Assembly: GCF_016919445.1 (NCBI RefSeq)
Contig: NZ_CP070356.1
Location: 6,203,502 to 6,267,501, forward strand
Reading direction: 5' to 3'
Origin: Pseudomonas sp. PDNC002
GTDB lineage: Bacteria > Pseudomonadota > Gammaproteobacteria > Pseudomonadales > Pseudomonadaceae
DNA length: 64,000 nt
Shown: positions 16,805 to 24,986 of the stretch, piece after piece
Layout: each line of letters begins with the position of its first letter
Position numbering within the stretch: position 1 is the first letter of the stretch
Translations under genes and position numbers: made by a program
Notes under the pieces: generated by a model
Told to the model about the DNA's origin: nothing
Database searches by the model: none
The model's input: the letters and a program-made list of their open reading frames with translations, nothing else

Positions 16805-18487
16805 TCATACCGTGGAAAGGAACGCGCTACCGGCTTCCTGCCATTGGGCGATGTCTACCCGGATACGCTTCTTGTCGAGCTTGCCGACACTGGTCTTGGG
16901 AACTTCAGTAACAATGGCGATCTGCGAGGGAATCGCCCACTTGTTGATGTTCCCCTGCTCGACGAAAGGCTTGAGGTGATCCTTCAATCCCTTGGCGTCC
17001 AGCCCCTGGCCTTCGCGCAGCACCAGCAGCGCGAAGGGTCGCTCGCCCCACTGCGGATCGGGCACGCCGACCACCGCTACTTCGCGCACCGCCGGATGGC
17101 GGCTGATCAGGTCTTCCAGCTCCAGCGAAGACAGCCACTCGCCGCCGGTCTTGATGACGTCCTTGATCCGATCGCGGATATCGATGAAGCCCATGCCGTC
17201 CAGGGTCGCCACATCGCCGGTGTGCATCCAGCCGCCGGCCCAGAGCTCCTCGCCCTTCTGCGGCTCCTGGAAATAGCCCTGGGTCAGCCAGGGAGCGCGC
17301 AGGACCAGCTCGCCCTGGGATTCGCCATCGGCCGGCAGGAACTGGCCGTGTTCGTCCATGATCGCCGCCTCCACCATCGGCACCGGCACGCCGGCCTTGA
17401 TGCGGTAGGTGGTGCGCTCGTCCTCGCTGCCCTCGCGCAACTCCTGGTTGAGGTAGGCGCAGGAGATCAGCGGGCAGGTCTCGGACATGCCATACGCCGC
17501 CGTGAGCTGGATGCCACGCGCCTTGGCCGCCTCGTACAGGGCACGGTTCAGCGCGCTGCCGCCGATGATGATCTTCAGCCCGGCGAAGTCGTGGTCCTTG
17601 GCGCTGTGCGCGTTGAGCATCATCTGCAGGATGGTCGGCACGCAGTGGGAGAAGGTCACCTTCTCCTCGCGGATCAGCTTGCACAGCAGGTCCGGTTCGT
17701 AACGACCCGGATACACCTGCTTCACGCCCAGCATGGTCGCCACGTAGGGCACGCCCCAGGCGTGGACGTGGAACATCGGGGTGATCGGCATGTAGACATC
17801 GTCGGTGCCCATCAGGCGGATGCTGTCCAGGCTGCCGATGGTGGAAGCCATGGCCAGGGTGTGCAGCACGAGCTGGCGGTGGGTGAAGTACACACCCTTG
17901 GGGTTACCGGTGGTGCCGGTGGTGTAGAAGGTGGTCGCCACCGAGTTCTCGTCGAAATCGGGGAAGGCGTAGCGCGGGCTGGCGGCGGCCAGCAGGGTCT
18001 CGTACTCGCCGACGCAGTTGGGCAGCGTGCTGCTCTTGTCGGCGCCGTCGGTGATCAGCAGGGTCTTTTCCACCGTGGTCAGCTGCCCGGCGATGCCCTG
18101 GTAGAGCGCGGCGAACTCGCTGTTGACCAGCACGAAGCGGTCCTCGGCGTGGTTCATGGTGTAGAGGATCTGGTCCGGCGAGAGGCGGATGTTGATGGTG
18201 TGCAGCACCGCGCCGATCATCGGGATGGCGAACATGCACTCCAGGTAACGGTGGCTGTCCCAGTCCATCACCGCCACGGTGTCACCGGCCTTCACGCCGG
18301 CCTCGCTCAGCACGTTGGCCAAGCGCGCGACGCGCTCGTTGAAGGTGGCATAGCTGTAACGCACGGTGTCGCGATAGACGATCTCCCTGCCCTTTTCGTA
18401 ACGACTGCCCGACAGCAGCAGGCTCTTGATCAACAGCGGGTACTGATAGGCGTTCTGTGCAGCAGGGATGACGCGGGTCTTCAGCAT
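16805..18487 (-). CDS. Acyl-CoA synthetase (AMP-forming fatty-acid--CoA ligase)
   Basis: A 560-residue ANL-superfamily ligase that makes acyl-CoA from fatty acid, ATP and CoA in two steps through an acyl-adenylate. Visible motifs are the phosphate loop YTTGTTGNPKGV (~188-199), AAYGMSETCP, the hinge-proximal GWMHTGDVATLDGMGFIDIR, RIKDVIKTGGEWLSS, and the C-terminal catalytic lysine region KTSVGKLDKKRIR. Length fits the medium/long-chain FadD-like group. Start M at 18487 is preferred over 18571, because the family begins near the LLIKSLLLSG segment. It is transcribed toward DUF1302, with a promoter-like region upstream that faces the thiolase gene. Confidence 0.92.
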   Translation of the reverse strand: MLKTRVIPAAQNAYQYPLLIKSLLLSGSRYEKGREIVYRDTVRYSYATFNERVARLANVLSEAGVKAGDTVAVMDWDSHRYLECMFAIPMIGAVLHTINIRLSPDQILYTMNHAEDRFVLVNSEFAALYQGIAGQLTTVEKTLLITDGADKSSTLPNCVGEYETLLAAASPRYAFPDFDENSVATTFYTTGTTGNPKGVYFTHRQLVLHTLAMASTIGSLDSIRLMGTDDVYMPITPMFHVHAWGVPYVATMLGVKQVYPGRYEPDLLCKLIREEKVTFSHCVPTILQMMLNAHSAKDHDFAGLKIIIGGSALNRALYEAAKARGIQLTAAYGMSETCPLISCAYLNQELREGSEDERTTYRIKAGVPVPMVEAAIMDEHGQFLPADGESQGELVLRAPWLTQGYFQEPQKGEELWAGGWMHTGDVATLDGMGFIDIRDRIKDVIKTGGEWLSSLELEDLISRHPAVREVAVVGVPDPQWGERPFALLVLREGQGLDAKGLKDHLKPFVEQGNINKWAIPSQIAIVTEVPKTSVGKLDKKRIRVDIAQWQEAGSAFLSTV

Positions 18488-18522
18488 GGCGTGCGCACTC
18501 TCAAGGCTGGATTTCGAGTTGA

Positions 18523-18540
18523 GTCTCATCAGGATGAGAC
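18523..18540. promoter_or_regulatory. 18-bp palindrome upstream of acyl-CoA ligase gene
   Basis: GTCTCATC-AG-GATGAGAC, eight-base perfect arms with a 2-base centre, 35 nt before the ligase start and inside the divergent region shared with the thiolase. TetR-like operators have this build. It does not resemble the PsrA consensus I know. Confidence 0.5.
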
Positions 18541-18567
18541 CGACTCTAGAGCGCCCCGGCGCACCAT

Positions 18568-18589
18568 TCATCAGTCAAAAGAGTGATTT
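18568..18589 (-). promoter_or_regulatory. Shared operator-like motif, acyl-CoA ligase copy
   Basis: Plus-strand core TCAAAAGAGTGATTT, 80 nt before the ligase start; partner of the site at 16662-16683. Here AAAGAGT is also mirrored by ACTCTTT 12 nt further on (18597-18603), giving a spaced dyad. Confidence 0.5.
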
Positions 18590-18744
18590 GCCGATGACTC
18601 TTTGGCGACATCCGGTCACGCGGTAGAATCCTGGCGCCCGGTCGTTCACAGCCGGCCTCCTTACCCGGAGCCCGCGTATGGCCTGCGAGCTAGCGCAGCC
18701 GACTGAACACGGGCTCCTACAACAAGAGCGAAGAGGTTAGATTC

Positions 18745-19920
18745 ATGTCCGAGATCGTCATCGTCAGCGGCGCCCGTACTCCCATGGGCGGCTTCCAGGG
18801 CAGCCTGTCCGGCGTTTCCGCCGTCGACCTGGGCGCCATCGCCATCCGCGAAGCCATTTCCCGTGCCGGCATCCAGCCCGAGGACGTGCAGGAAGTGATC
18901 ATGGGCAACGTACTGCCCGCCGGTCTGAAACAGGGCCCGGCCCGCCAGGCGTCGCTGAACGCGGGCCTGCCCGCCGCCACCGGCTGCACCACCATCAACA
19001 AGCTCTGCGGCTCGGGCATGAAGGCCGTGATGCTGGCCCATGACCTGCTGAAAGCAGGCACTAACAGCGTGATGGTCGCCGGCGGCATGGAAAGCATGTC
19101 CAACGCCCCCTACGTGATCGAGAAGGCCCGCACCGGCCTGCGCATGGGCCACGGCGAGATCAAGGACCACATGTTCCTCGACGGCCTGGAAGACGCCCGC
19201 ACCGGTCGCCTGATGGGCTCCTTCGCCCAGGAAACCGCCGACAAGTACAACGTCACCCGCGAAGAGATGGACGCCTATGCCATCGAGTCGCTGCAGCGCG
19301 CCCAGGCCGCCATCAAGGACGGTTCGCTGGCCTCGGAAATCGTCCCGGTCACCGTCACCACCCGCAAGGGCGAGACCGTGGTGAAGGACGACGAGCAGCC
19401 GCTGACCGCCAACCTGGACAAGATCCCCGGCCTGCGCCCGGCCTTCCGCAAGGACGGCACCATCACCGCCGCCAACGCCAGCTCCATCTCCGACGGCGCC
19501 TCCGCGCTGGTTCTGATGACCGCCGAGGAAGCCGCGCGCCGTGGCCTGAAGCCGCTGGCGAAGATCGTTGCCCACGCCACCCAGAGCCAGGACCCGGCCG
19601 AGTTCACCCTGGCCCCGATCGGCGCCATGACCAACCTGTTCAAGAAGGCCGGCTGGAGCAAGGACGACGTCGACCTGTTCGAGATCAACGAAGCCTTCGC
19701 CATGGTCACCATGCTCGCCATGCGCGAACACGGCCTGGACCACGCCAAGGTCAACGTCTACGGCGGCGCCTGCGCCCAGGGCCACCCGGTCGGTTCCACC
19801 GGCTCGCGGATCATCGTCACCCTGATCAACGCCCTGCAGAAGAAGGGCGGCAAGCGTGGCGTGGCCTCGCTGTGCATCGGCGGCGGCGAAGCCACCGCGG
19901 TGGCGATCGAACTGGTCTGA
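18745..19920 (+). CDS. Acetyl-CoA C-acyltransferase (thiolase)
   Basis: A 391-residue thiolase. The nucleophile is C88 in NKLCGSGMKAV. The base is H347 in CAQGHPVGSTGSR, and the second cysteine is C377 in CIGGGEA. NEAFAMV supplies the oxyanion asparagine. Such enzymes cleave 3-ketoacyl-CoA or condense two acetyl-CoA in the cytoplasm. With the divergent acyl-CoA ligase it fits fatty-acid breakdown, or entry to acetoacetyl-CoA or polyhydroxyalkanoate. The sequence is AtoB-like (biosynthetic type) in length and motifs, and chain-length preference is not readable. It ends at a strong terminator. Confidence 0.93.
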   Translation: MSEIVIVSGARTPMGGFQGSLSGVSAVDLGAIAIREAISRAGIQPEDVQEVIMGNVLPAGLKQGPARQASLNAGLPAATGCTTINKLCGSGMKAVMLAHDLLKAGTNSVMVAGGMESMSNAPYVIEKARTGLRMGHGEIKDHMFLDGLEDARTGRLMGSFAQETADKYNVTREEMDAYAIESLQRAQAAIKDGSLASEIVPVTVTTRKGETVVKDDEQPLTANLDKIPGLRPAFRKDGTITAANASSISDGASALVLMTAEEAARRGLKPLAKIVAHATQSQDPAEFTLAPIGAMTNLFKKAGWSKDDVDLFEINEAFAMVTMLAMREHGLDHAKVNVYGGACAQGHPVGSTGSRIIVTLINALQKKGGKRGVASLCIGGGEATAVAIELV

Positions 19921-19936
19921 TCGCGATACCGGCATG

Positions 19937-19965
19937 AAAAAGGGGCGCCCAAGGCGCCCCTTTTT
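19937..19965 (+). terminator. Terminator after thiolase gene
   Basis: AAAAAGGGGCGCC-CAA-GGCGCCCCTTTTT, 13-bp perfect arms, 16 bp after the thiolase stop and able to act from either side. Confidence 0.9.
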
Positions 19966-20024
19966 CGTATCCGCGTCCGGTCGGAACGCCTGCTCGCGCA
20001 TCGCCCCACGGGAACGCTCCCGGC

Positions 20025-21209
20025 TCAGGCCGGCGCCACCTTCGCCGCGTGGGGCGCCGTGCGCGGGAAGACCACGGCGGCGAGGAAAGTGATCGCGCCG
20101 AGCACCGCGAGGATCAGGTACAGCCCCGCCAACCCCTGGCGCGGCTCGATGTAGCTGATCAACGGGATCGCCGCCGCGCTGGCACCGAACGACACGAAGT
20201 AACGCAAAGCGAACACCCGCGCCTGCCACTGCGGCGCAACGAAGTTGGCGACCATCGCATCGTTCACCGTCACCTGGCCGAACACCGCGAACATGAACAG
20301 TGCGCCGATCACCGCCACCGGCCAGCCCGAGGCGTAGGCGAGCGCCACCAGCAGCGGCCCCTGGACCAGCGTCATGATCAGGAACGGCGCCTTGAGGCTG
20401 AAGCGGTCCAGCAGGCGCCCCATGATCAGCTGCGCCACGGCACCGAAGGCATACGCCAGGCTGACCACCACGCCAAGGCTTTCCGGAGACGACAGCAACT
20501 CTTCCAGGCGCACCTGGAACAGGCGCGGATAGGTCACGGTACTGGCGTTGAAGATCACTCCACCGGTCGCCGTCACCAGCGCCAGCACGCCAAATACGCG
20601 GGGCATCGACAGCTTCTGTCCGCCCACCCCGCGCGGCGCCGGATGCGCCACCGGCACCGGCTCCTCGGCGCGCACCTGCCAGGCGAAGCCGATACCGATC
20701 AGCACCGAGATGACACCCGGCAGGATGAACGCCGCGCGCCAGCCGAAGTGCGCAACCAGAAAGCCGGTCAGCAGCGCGGCAAAGGCGACGCCCAGGTTGC
20801 CCCACATACCGTTGATGCCGATTTCGTGGCCACGGTTGCGCGCATGGGCCACCAGCATCGCGGTACCCACCGGATGGTAAATGGCGGCGAACACCCCGAT
20901 CAGGGTCAGGCCGGTGACCAGCATCGGCACCGAATTCGCCAGCCCGGTAAAAACGGAAGCCACGCCGATGCCGAAGAAGAACAGCTGCATCATGTGCCGG
21001 CGATCCCATTTGTCGCCTAGCCAGCCGGCGGGGATCGAGCACGCGCCGAAGGCGATGAAGCCGCCCAGGGACAGGCCGATCATCTGCGCGTAGCTCAGGC
21101 CGAAACTCTGCGTCATGCCCAGCACGGCGGCCGGGAAGATCAGCATGAACATGTGGTCGATGATGTGGGCGGCATTGATGTAGCGGATGATCGTTCGAGG
21201 TCGGGACAT
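20025..21209 (-). CDS. MFS transporter (fosmidomycin-resistance-like)
   Basis: A 394-residue carrier with about 12 membrane segments. Loop 2-3 is GWLGDKWDRRHMMQL, the G-x-x-x-D-[RK] signature. The opening INAAHIIDHMFMLIFPAAVL segment and IGVFAAIYHPVGTAM resemble Fsr-type exporters. Start at 21209 is chosen because a longer frame from 21299 only adds sequence in the divergent promoter. The neighbouring, divergent AraC gene probably controls it, as in many efflux-carrier / cupin-AraC pairs. Substrate unknown. Confidence 0.85.
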   Translation of the reverse strand: MSRPRTIIRYINAAHIIDHMFMLIFPAAVLGMTQSFGLSYAQMIGLSLGGFIAFGACSIPAGWLGDKWDRRHMMQLFFFGIGVASVFTGLANSVPMLVTGLTLIGVFAAIYHPVGTAMLVAHARNRGHEIGINGMWGNLGVAFAALLTGFLVAHFGWRAAFILPGVISVLIGIGFAWQVRAEEPVPVAHPAPRGVGGQKLSMPRVFGVLALVTATGGVIFNASTVTYPRLFQVRLEELLSSPESLGVVVSLAYAFGAVAQLIMGRLLDRFSLKAPFLIMTLVQGPLLVALAYASGWPVAVIGALFMFAVFGQVTVNDAMVANFVAPQWQARVFALRYFVSFGASAAAIPLISYIEPRQGLAGLYLILAVLGAITFLAAVVFPRTAPHAAKVAPA

Positions 21210-21297
21210 GGCATCGGCTCTCGGTTTGGGTGGGAGGAGAGAGCATGCTAGGGTGTCGTGAAAACGCAGACCTGACAGAAAAGTCATCAAATCCGCC

Positions 21298-22074
21298 ATG
21301 CACCTGGACCTCTCCGACGACCTCCGCCTCGCTGCCGTCGGCCTCGACTACGCCGACGGCCACCACGTGCAATCCCACGATCACCCGCAGGCACAGCTGC
21401 TGTATGCCGCCAGCGGGATGATGCGGCTGGTCACCCGCCAGGGCGCCTGGGTCATCCCGCCCAGCCGCGCGGTGTGGATTCCACCGGGCACCCGGCACGA
21501 GATCCACATGTGCGGGGAAGTGCACATGCGCACCCTGTTCATCCGCGCCGAAGCCTGCCCGGACAACCTCACGGATTGCTGCGTGCTGGCGGTCACCCCG
21601 CTGCTGCGGGAAATGATTCTGCGCTGCATCCGCTGGCAGGCGCAGCCGGGCGAGCCGGGGCTGCCACTGCTGGAGCAGTTGATCCTGCTGGAAATCGCCA
21701 CCCTGGAGCGGCTGCCGCTGGCCTTGCCGCTCCCTGGCGATCGACGCCTGAAGGCGATCTGCAAGGCGCTGCTCAAGCACCCTGAGCACCCGCACACCCT
21801 GGAGGACTGGGGCCAGCAGGTGGGCGCCAGCTCACGCACCCTGGCGCGGCTGTTCCGTCAGGAACTGGGAATGAGCTATCAGGAATGGCGCCAGCAGCTG
21901 CGCCTGACCGAAGCCCTGCCGCGCCTGCTGGCCGGCGAGAGCGTGCAGAGCGTGGCGGCGGCGCTGGGCTACACCAGCGGCCGCGCGTTCAGCGCGATGT
22001 TCCGCAGGCTATTGGGGGAAAACCCGCGGGAGTACCTGCAGGCATTGGCGCAGTTGGCGGAGATCAAGGCCTGA
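21298..22074 (+). CDS. AraC-family regulator with cupin N-domain
   Basis: A 258-residue regulator with an N-terminal cupin (DHPQAQLLYAASG ... WVIPPSRAVWIPPGTRHEI) and a C-terminal AraC helix-turn-helix (GASSRTLARLFRQELGMSYQ, then SVAAALGYTSGRAFSAMFRR). Its build matches NimR/YeaM-type local regulators of divergent MFS pumps. The 88-bp gap to the MFS gene must hold both promoters. Confidence 0.88.
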   Translation: MHLDLSDDLRLAAVGLDYADGHHVQSHDHPQAQLLYAASGMMRLVTRQGAWVIPPSRAVWIPPGTRHEIHMCGEVHMRTLFIRAEACPDNLTDCCVLAVTPLLREMILRCIRWQAQPGEPGLPLLEQLILLEIATLERLPLALPLPGDRRLKAICKALLKHPEHPHTLEDWGQQVGASSRTLARLFRQELGMSYQEWRQQLRLTEALPRLLAGESVQSVAAALGYTSGRAFSAMFRRLLGENPREYLQALAQLAEIKA

Positions 22075-22137
22075 CCCTGGCCACATCGTCCCCGTATCCG
22101 CCCTACATCGAAGGGCCGCTTGCGTTCGATAGCCGTT

Positions 22138-22229
22138 GTAGGAGCGGATCTTATCCGCGAAGAGGTTCGCTTTCTGCCGGGACATCCGGCGTGCTTGGTT
22201 GGGAATTCGCGGACAAGGTCCGCTCCTAC
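22138..22229. repeat. REPIN (inverted REP pair)
   Basis: GTAGGAGCGGATCTTATCCG (from 22138) and CGGACAAGGTCCGCTCCTAC (ending 22229). It is the left part of a composite repeat that recurs at 28996-29151. It lies in the 421-bp non-coding gap 22075-22495, which otherwise contains only the element at 22255, its tail and one more REP. Confidence 0.9.
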
Positions 22230-22254
22230 CTGATAGTTCTGCGTGCGGGATCGG

Positions 22255-22414
22255 CCCTCACCCTAACCCTCTCCCAGGGGGAGAGGGAACCGTTAGGTGC
22301 AGGATGAAGCCTCAGCGTCAGTCGGCTCGGGCTGCCCCCTCTCCCTGAGGGAAAGGGCTGGGGTGAGGGGGATGCATTGGTATGGCCTTCCCAGGAAAAG
22401 ACAGTTGCTCCTAC
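22255..22414. repeat. CCCTCACC element with conserved tail
   Basis: CCCTCACCCTAACCCTCTCC at the left, ...AAGGGCTGGGGTGAGGGG at the right (to ~22370), with the internal core GGTGCAGGATGAAGCC. The tail to 22414 (TTCCCAGGAAAAGACAGTTG then CTCCTACG) is matched after the element at 29176, so the conserved unit is longer than the inverted-end element itself. Confidence 0.88.
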
Positions 22415-22455
22415 GGGAACGAACCCTGCTAGTCGGCAACGCAGGAGGTTGGGCG

Positions 22456-22480
22456 GTTCGCGAGCAAGCTCGCTCCTGCG
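22456..22480. repeat. Single REP sequence
   Basis: TTCGCGAGCAAGCTCGCTCC core, just beyond the stop of the LysE-family gene. Confidence 0.8.
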
Positions 22481-22495
22481 AAAAGCGGCTCGGCC

Positions 22496-23125
22496 TCAGC
22501 GCAGCTCGGTGAATGCCAGCTTGATCCCCAGCCCAATCAGCACCACGCCCATCATCCGGTCGAACCAGTGGCCCATGCGGGCGAAACCGGCGCGCACGCG
22601 CTGCTGGCTGAACAGCAGCGCCACCAGGCAAAACCACGCCGCCGTGGCGCATGCCAGGTAAACGCCATAGCCAGACTGCACCAGCAACGGCGTGTGCGGG
22701 TTGATCACCACGGTGAAGAGCGAGAGGAAGAACAGCGTCGCCTTCGGGTTCAGGCCATTGGTGACGAAGCCGGCGACATAGGCGCCCCGCGCCGTGCGGG
22801 CAACCGGCGCGGCGACGTTCTCGGCGGCGGACGGATCAGCCGGCCGCGCCCGCAGGGCCTTGATGCCGATGTACAGCAGATAGGCCGCGGCCAGCCATTT
22901 CAGCGCGTTGAACAGCACGATGGACTGCGACACGATCAGGCCGATGCCCAGCAGCGAATAGGTGACGTGGAGGAAGATCGCGCTGCCTACGCCCAGCGCC
23001 GTCCAGGTGCCGGCGCGGCGGCCGTGGGCCACGCTCTCGCGCACCACCACGGCGAAGTCCGGGCCGGGGCTGGCCACCGCCAGCAGATGAATGAGTGCCA
23101 CCGTGAGAAATTCCGCCCAGTACAT
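22496..23125 (-). CDS. LysE/RhtB-family amino-acid exporter
   Basis: A 209-residue inner-membrane protein of about six segments. VASPGPDFAVVVRESVAHGR near the N-terminus is the LysE/RhtB signature, and GFVTNGLNPKATLFFLSLF is the second conserved loop. Members export lysine, homoserine, threonine or related compounds by proton exchange. The specific solute cannot be inferred here. Start at 23125 (MYWAEFL) fits the family; the frame open to 23167 adds 14 residues. It is divergent from the dehydrogenase gene. Confidence 0.88.
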   Translation of the reverse strand: MYWAEFLTVALIHLLAVASPGPDFAVVVRESVAHGRRAGTWTALGVGSAIFLHVTYSLLGIGLIVSQSIVLFNALKWLAAAYLLYIGIKALRARPADPSAAENVAAPVARTARGAYVAGFVTNGLNPKATLFFLSLFTVVINPHTPLLVQSGYGVYLACATAAWFCLVALLFSQQRVRAGFARMGHWFDRMMGVVLIGLGIKLAFTELR

Positions 23126-23207
23126 CGCGCCTCCGCACACCCTTGGAAAATTGGTTAGGCTGGTCACCTTACGTCAGTCCGTTTTGCCGCAAAAGGTACA
23201 GCTGCCC

Positions 23208-24173
23208 ATGAACAGCCCGCGCGCCGTCTTTCTCGACCATGCCTCCCTCGACCTCGGTGACCTCGATCTTGCACCGCTGCGCGCACCGTTCGGCGAACTG
23301 GTCCTGCATGGGCGCAGCGATACGCAGCAGGTGGCCGAACGCCTCGCGGGCGCTCAGGTGGCGATCAGCAACAAGGTGCGTATCGGCGCCGAGGTGTTCG
23401 AGCAATGTCCGAGCCTCAAGCTGATCCTGGTGGCCGCCACCGGTACCAACAACGTCGACCTCGACGCCGCGCGCCGACACGGGGTGACCGTGAGCAACTG
23501 CCAGGGCTATGGCACCCCGTCGGTGGCCCAGCACACCCTGATGCTGCTGCTCGCCCTGGCCACCCGCCTGCCCGACTACCAGGCGGCGATCCGCGCCGGG
23601 CGCTGGCAGCAGGCGCCGCAGTTCTGCCTGCTGGACTTCCCCATCGTCGAACTGGAGGGCAAGACCCTCGGCCTGCTCGGCCACGGCGAGCTGGGCGGCG
23701 CGGTGGCGAGGCTGGCCGAAGCCTTCGGCATGCGCGTGCTGCTCGGCGCCCTGCCCGGCCGACCGCCACGGGCTGATCGCCTGCCCCTGGACGACCTGTT
23801 GCCGCAGGTAGATGCCCTGACCCTGCACTGCCCGCTGACCGATGCCACGCGCAACCTCATCGGGCAGCGCGAGCTGGACCTGATGAAACCCCACGCCTTC
23901 CTGATCAACACCGCCCGTGGTGGCCTGGTCGACGAACAGGCGCTGGCCGATACCCTGCGCCGTGGCCATCTCGGTGGCGCGGCATTCGACGTGCTCAGCG
24001 TCGAGCCGCCGAAGGACGGCAACCCACTGCTGGCCGGCGACATCCCGCGCTTCATCCTCACCCCGCACAGCGCCTGGGGCAGCCGTGAGGCCCGGCAGCG
24101 CATCGTCGACCAGTTGAGCGAAAACGCCGCCGGCTTCTTTGCCGGCGAGCCGCGCCGGGTGGTGGCGCCATGA
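23208..24173 (+). CDS. hprA: D-2-hydroxyacid (glycerate/hydroxypyruvate) dehydrogenase
   Basis: A 321-residue NAD(P)-dependent dehydrogenase. The Rossmann glycine motif GLLGHGELGG lies in the middle. Catalytic Arg is in NTARGGLVDEQAL, Glu in DVLSVEPPKDGNPLL and His in LTPHSAWGS. The family reduces hydroxypyruvate or glyoxylate, or oxidises D-glycerate. In PAO1 a glycerate dehydrogenase is, as I recall, followed by the rsmC and lysP homologues, the same order as here, which supports the name. AAAAGG precedes the ATG. The stop overlaps the next start (ATGA). Confidence 0.88.
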   Translation: MNSPRAVFLDHASLDLGDLDLAPLRAPFGELVLHGRSDTQQVAERLAGAQVAISNKVRIGAEVFEQCPSLKLILVAATGTNNVDLDAARRHGVTVSNCQGYGTPSVAQHTLMLLLALATRLPDYQAAIRAGRWQQAPQFCLLDFPIVELEGKTLGLLGHGELGGAVARLAEAFGMRVLLGALPGRPPRADRLPLDDLLPQVDALTLHCPLTDATRNLIGQRELDLMKPHAFLINTARGGLVDEQALADTLRRGHLGGAAFDVLSVEPPKDGNPLLAGDIPRFILTPHSAWGSREARQRIVDQLSENAAGFFAGEPRRVVAP

Positions 24174-24934
24174 GCCTGCATCTGGTCTGCGGCGACGGTG
24201 CCGCCGATGCCCTGCGCCGAGCGGTGGAGGCCGGCGTGCTGGTCGAGAAAAAGATCCGCGTGATGCCGGACGACCTGGCCGTCGGCCCACTCGCCGACGT
24301 GGACTCGCCGCCCTGCCTGCAACGCGCCGCGTTCTGGCATGAGCTGGGCGGCGACGCCCTGCGTGAGCGAGAAATCGCCATCGAGTTGGTCACCGACGCG
24401 AACTGGCTGCGCAGCCCCGACGTCAGCTCCGTCACTCTCTGGCACGGCGACAGCGCCAGCGAGCAACTTTTACTGCGCCGCGTCTGCGCGCTGCTGCCGG
24501 CCAATGTCACCCTGCGCAGCGTCGGCGCCGGGAGTGGCCAGTGCCGCAGCGAGGACCGCCACGCCATCGCCATGCTCAAACCCATTGAGCTGGCCGACGC
24601 GCTGGCTGGCAGCCACGAACTGAACGCCGCCGAGCGCCAGCGCCTGGGCGCGGACTGGCAGCACGCACTGGCCGAGAATGCCGAACTGCGCCTGTGGCTG
24701 GACGGCCAACTGAGTGCCACCGGTTACGCGCACATCGACCGCATCCTGCTGGACAGCGCCAGCGAGTCCTGGCGCCCGGTGCAGTCGCTGATCGGTCCAA
24801 CCATGGCCTACGTCGACGGCCTGTTCGTCAGCGACCTGCTGGCCGCCTGGCGCCTGCGCGAACAAGTCGCGGCGGGCATGCTGGAACTGCGTGGCGACGA
24901 CTTCTGGAAGAACGCCGAGGTGCGGCTCGCCTAG
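24170..24934 (+). CDS. DUF1835/DUF3658 domain protein
   Basis: A 254-residue protein starting [18 protein letters not shown], the DUF1835 pattern, with [15 protein letters not shown] following. The second half ([39 protein letters not shown]) fits DUF3658. No enzymatic function is known to me. It is translationally coupled to hprA by ATGA and followed after 52 bp by rsmC. Confidence 0.75.
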   Translation: MSLHLVCGDGAADALRRAVEAGVLVEKKIRVMPDDLAVGPLADVDSPPCLQRAAFWHELGGDALREREIAIELVTDANWLRSPDVSSVTLWHGDSASEQLLLRRVCALLPANVTLRSVGAGSGQCRSEDRHAIAMLKPIELADALAGSHELNAAERQRLGADWQHALAENAELRLWLDGQLSATGYAHIDRILLDSASESWRPVQSLIGPTMAYVDGLFVSDLLAAWRLREQVAAGMLELRGDDFWKNAEVRLA

Positions 24935-24986
24935 GCTCGGCCGCGGCAGCCCTGCTAAACTCGCGCCCTTTTTTCGAGGAGGCCGC

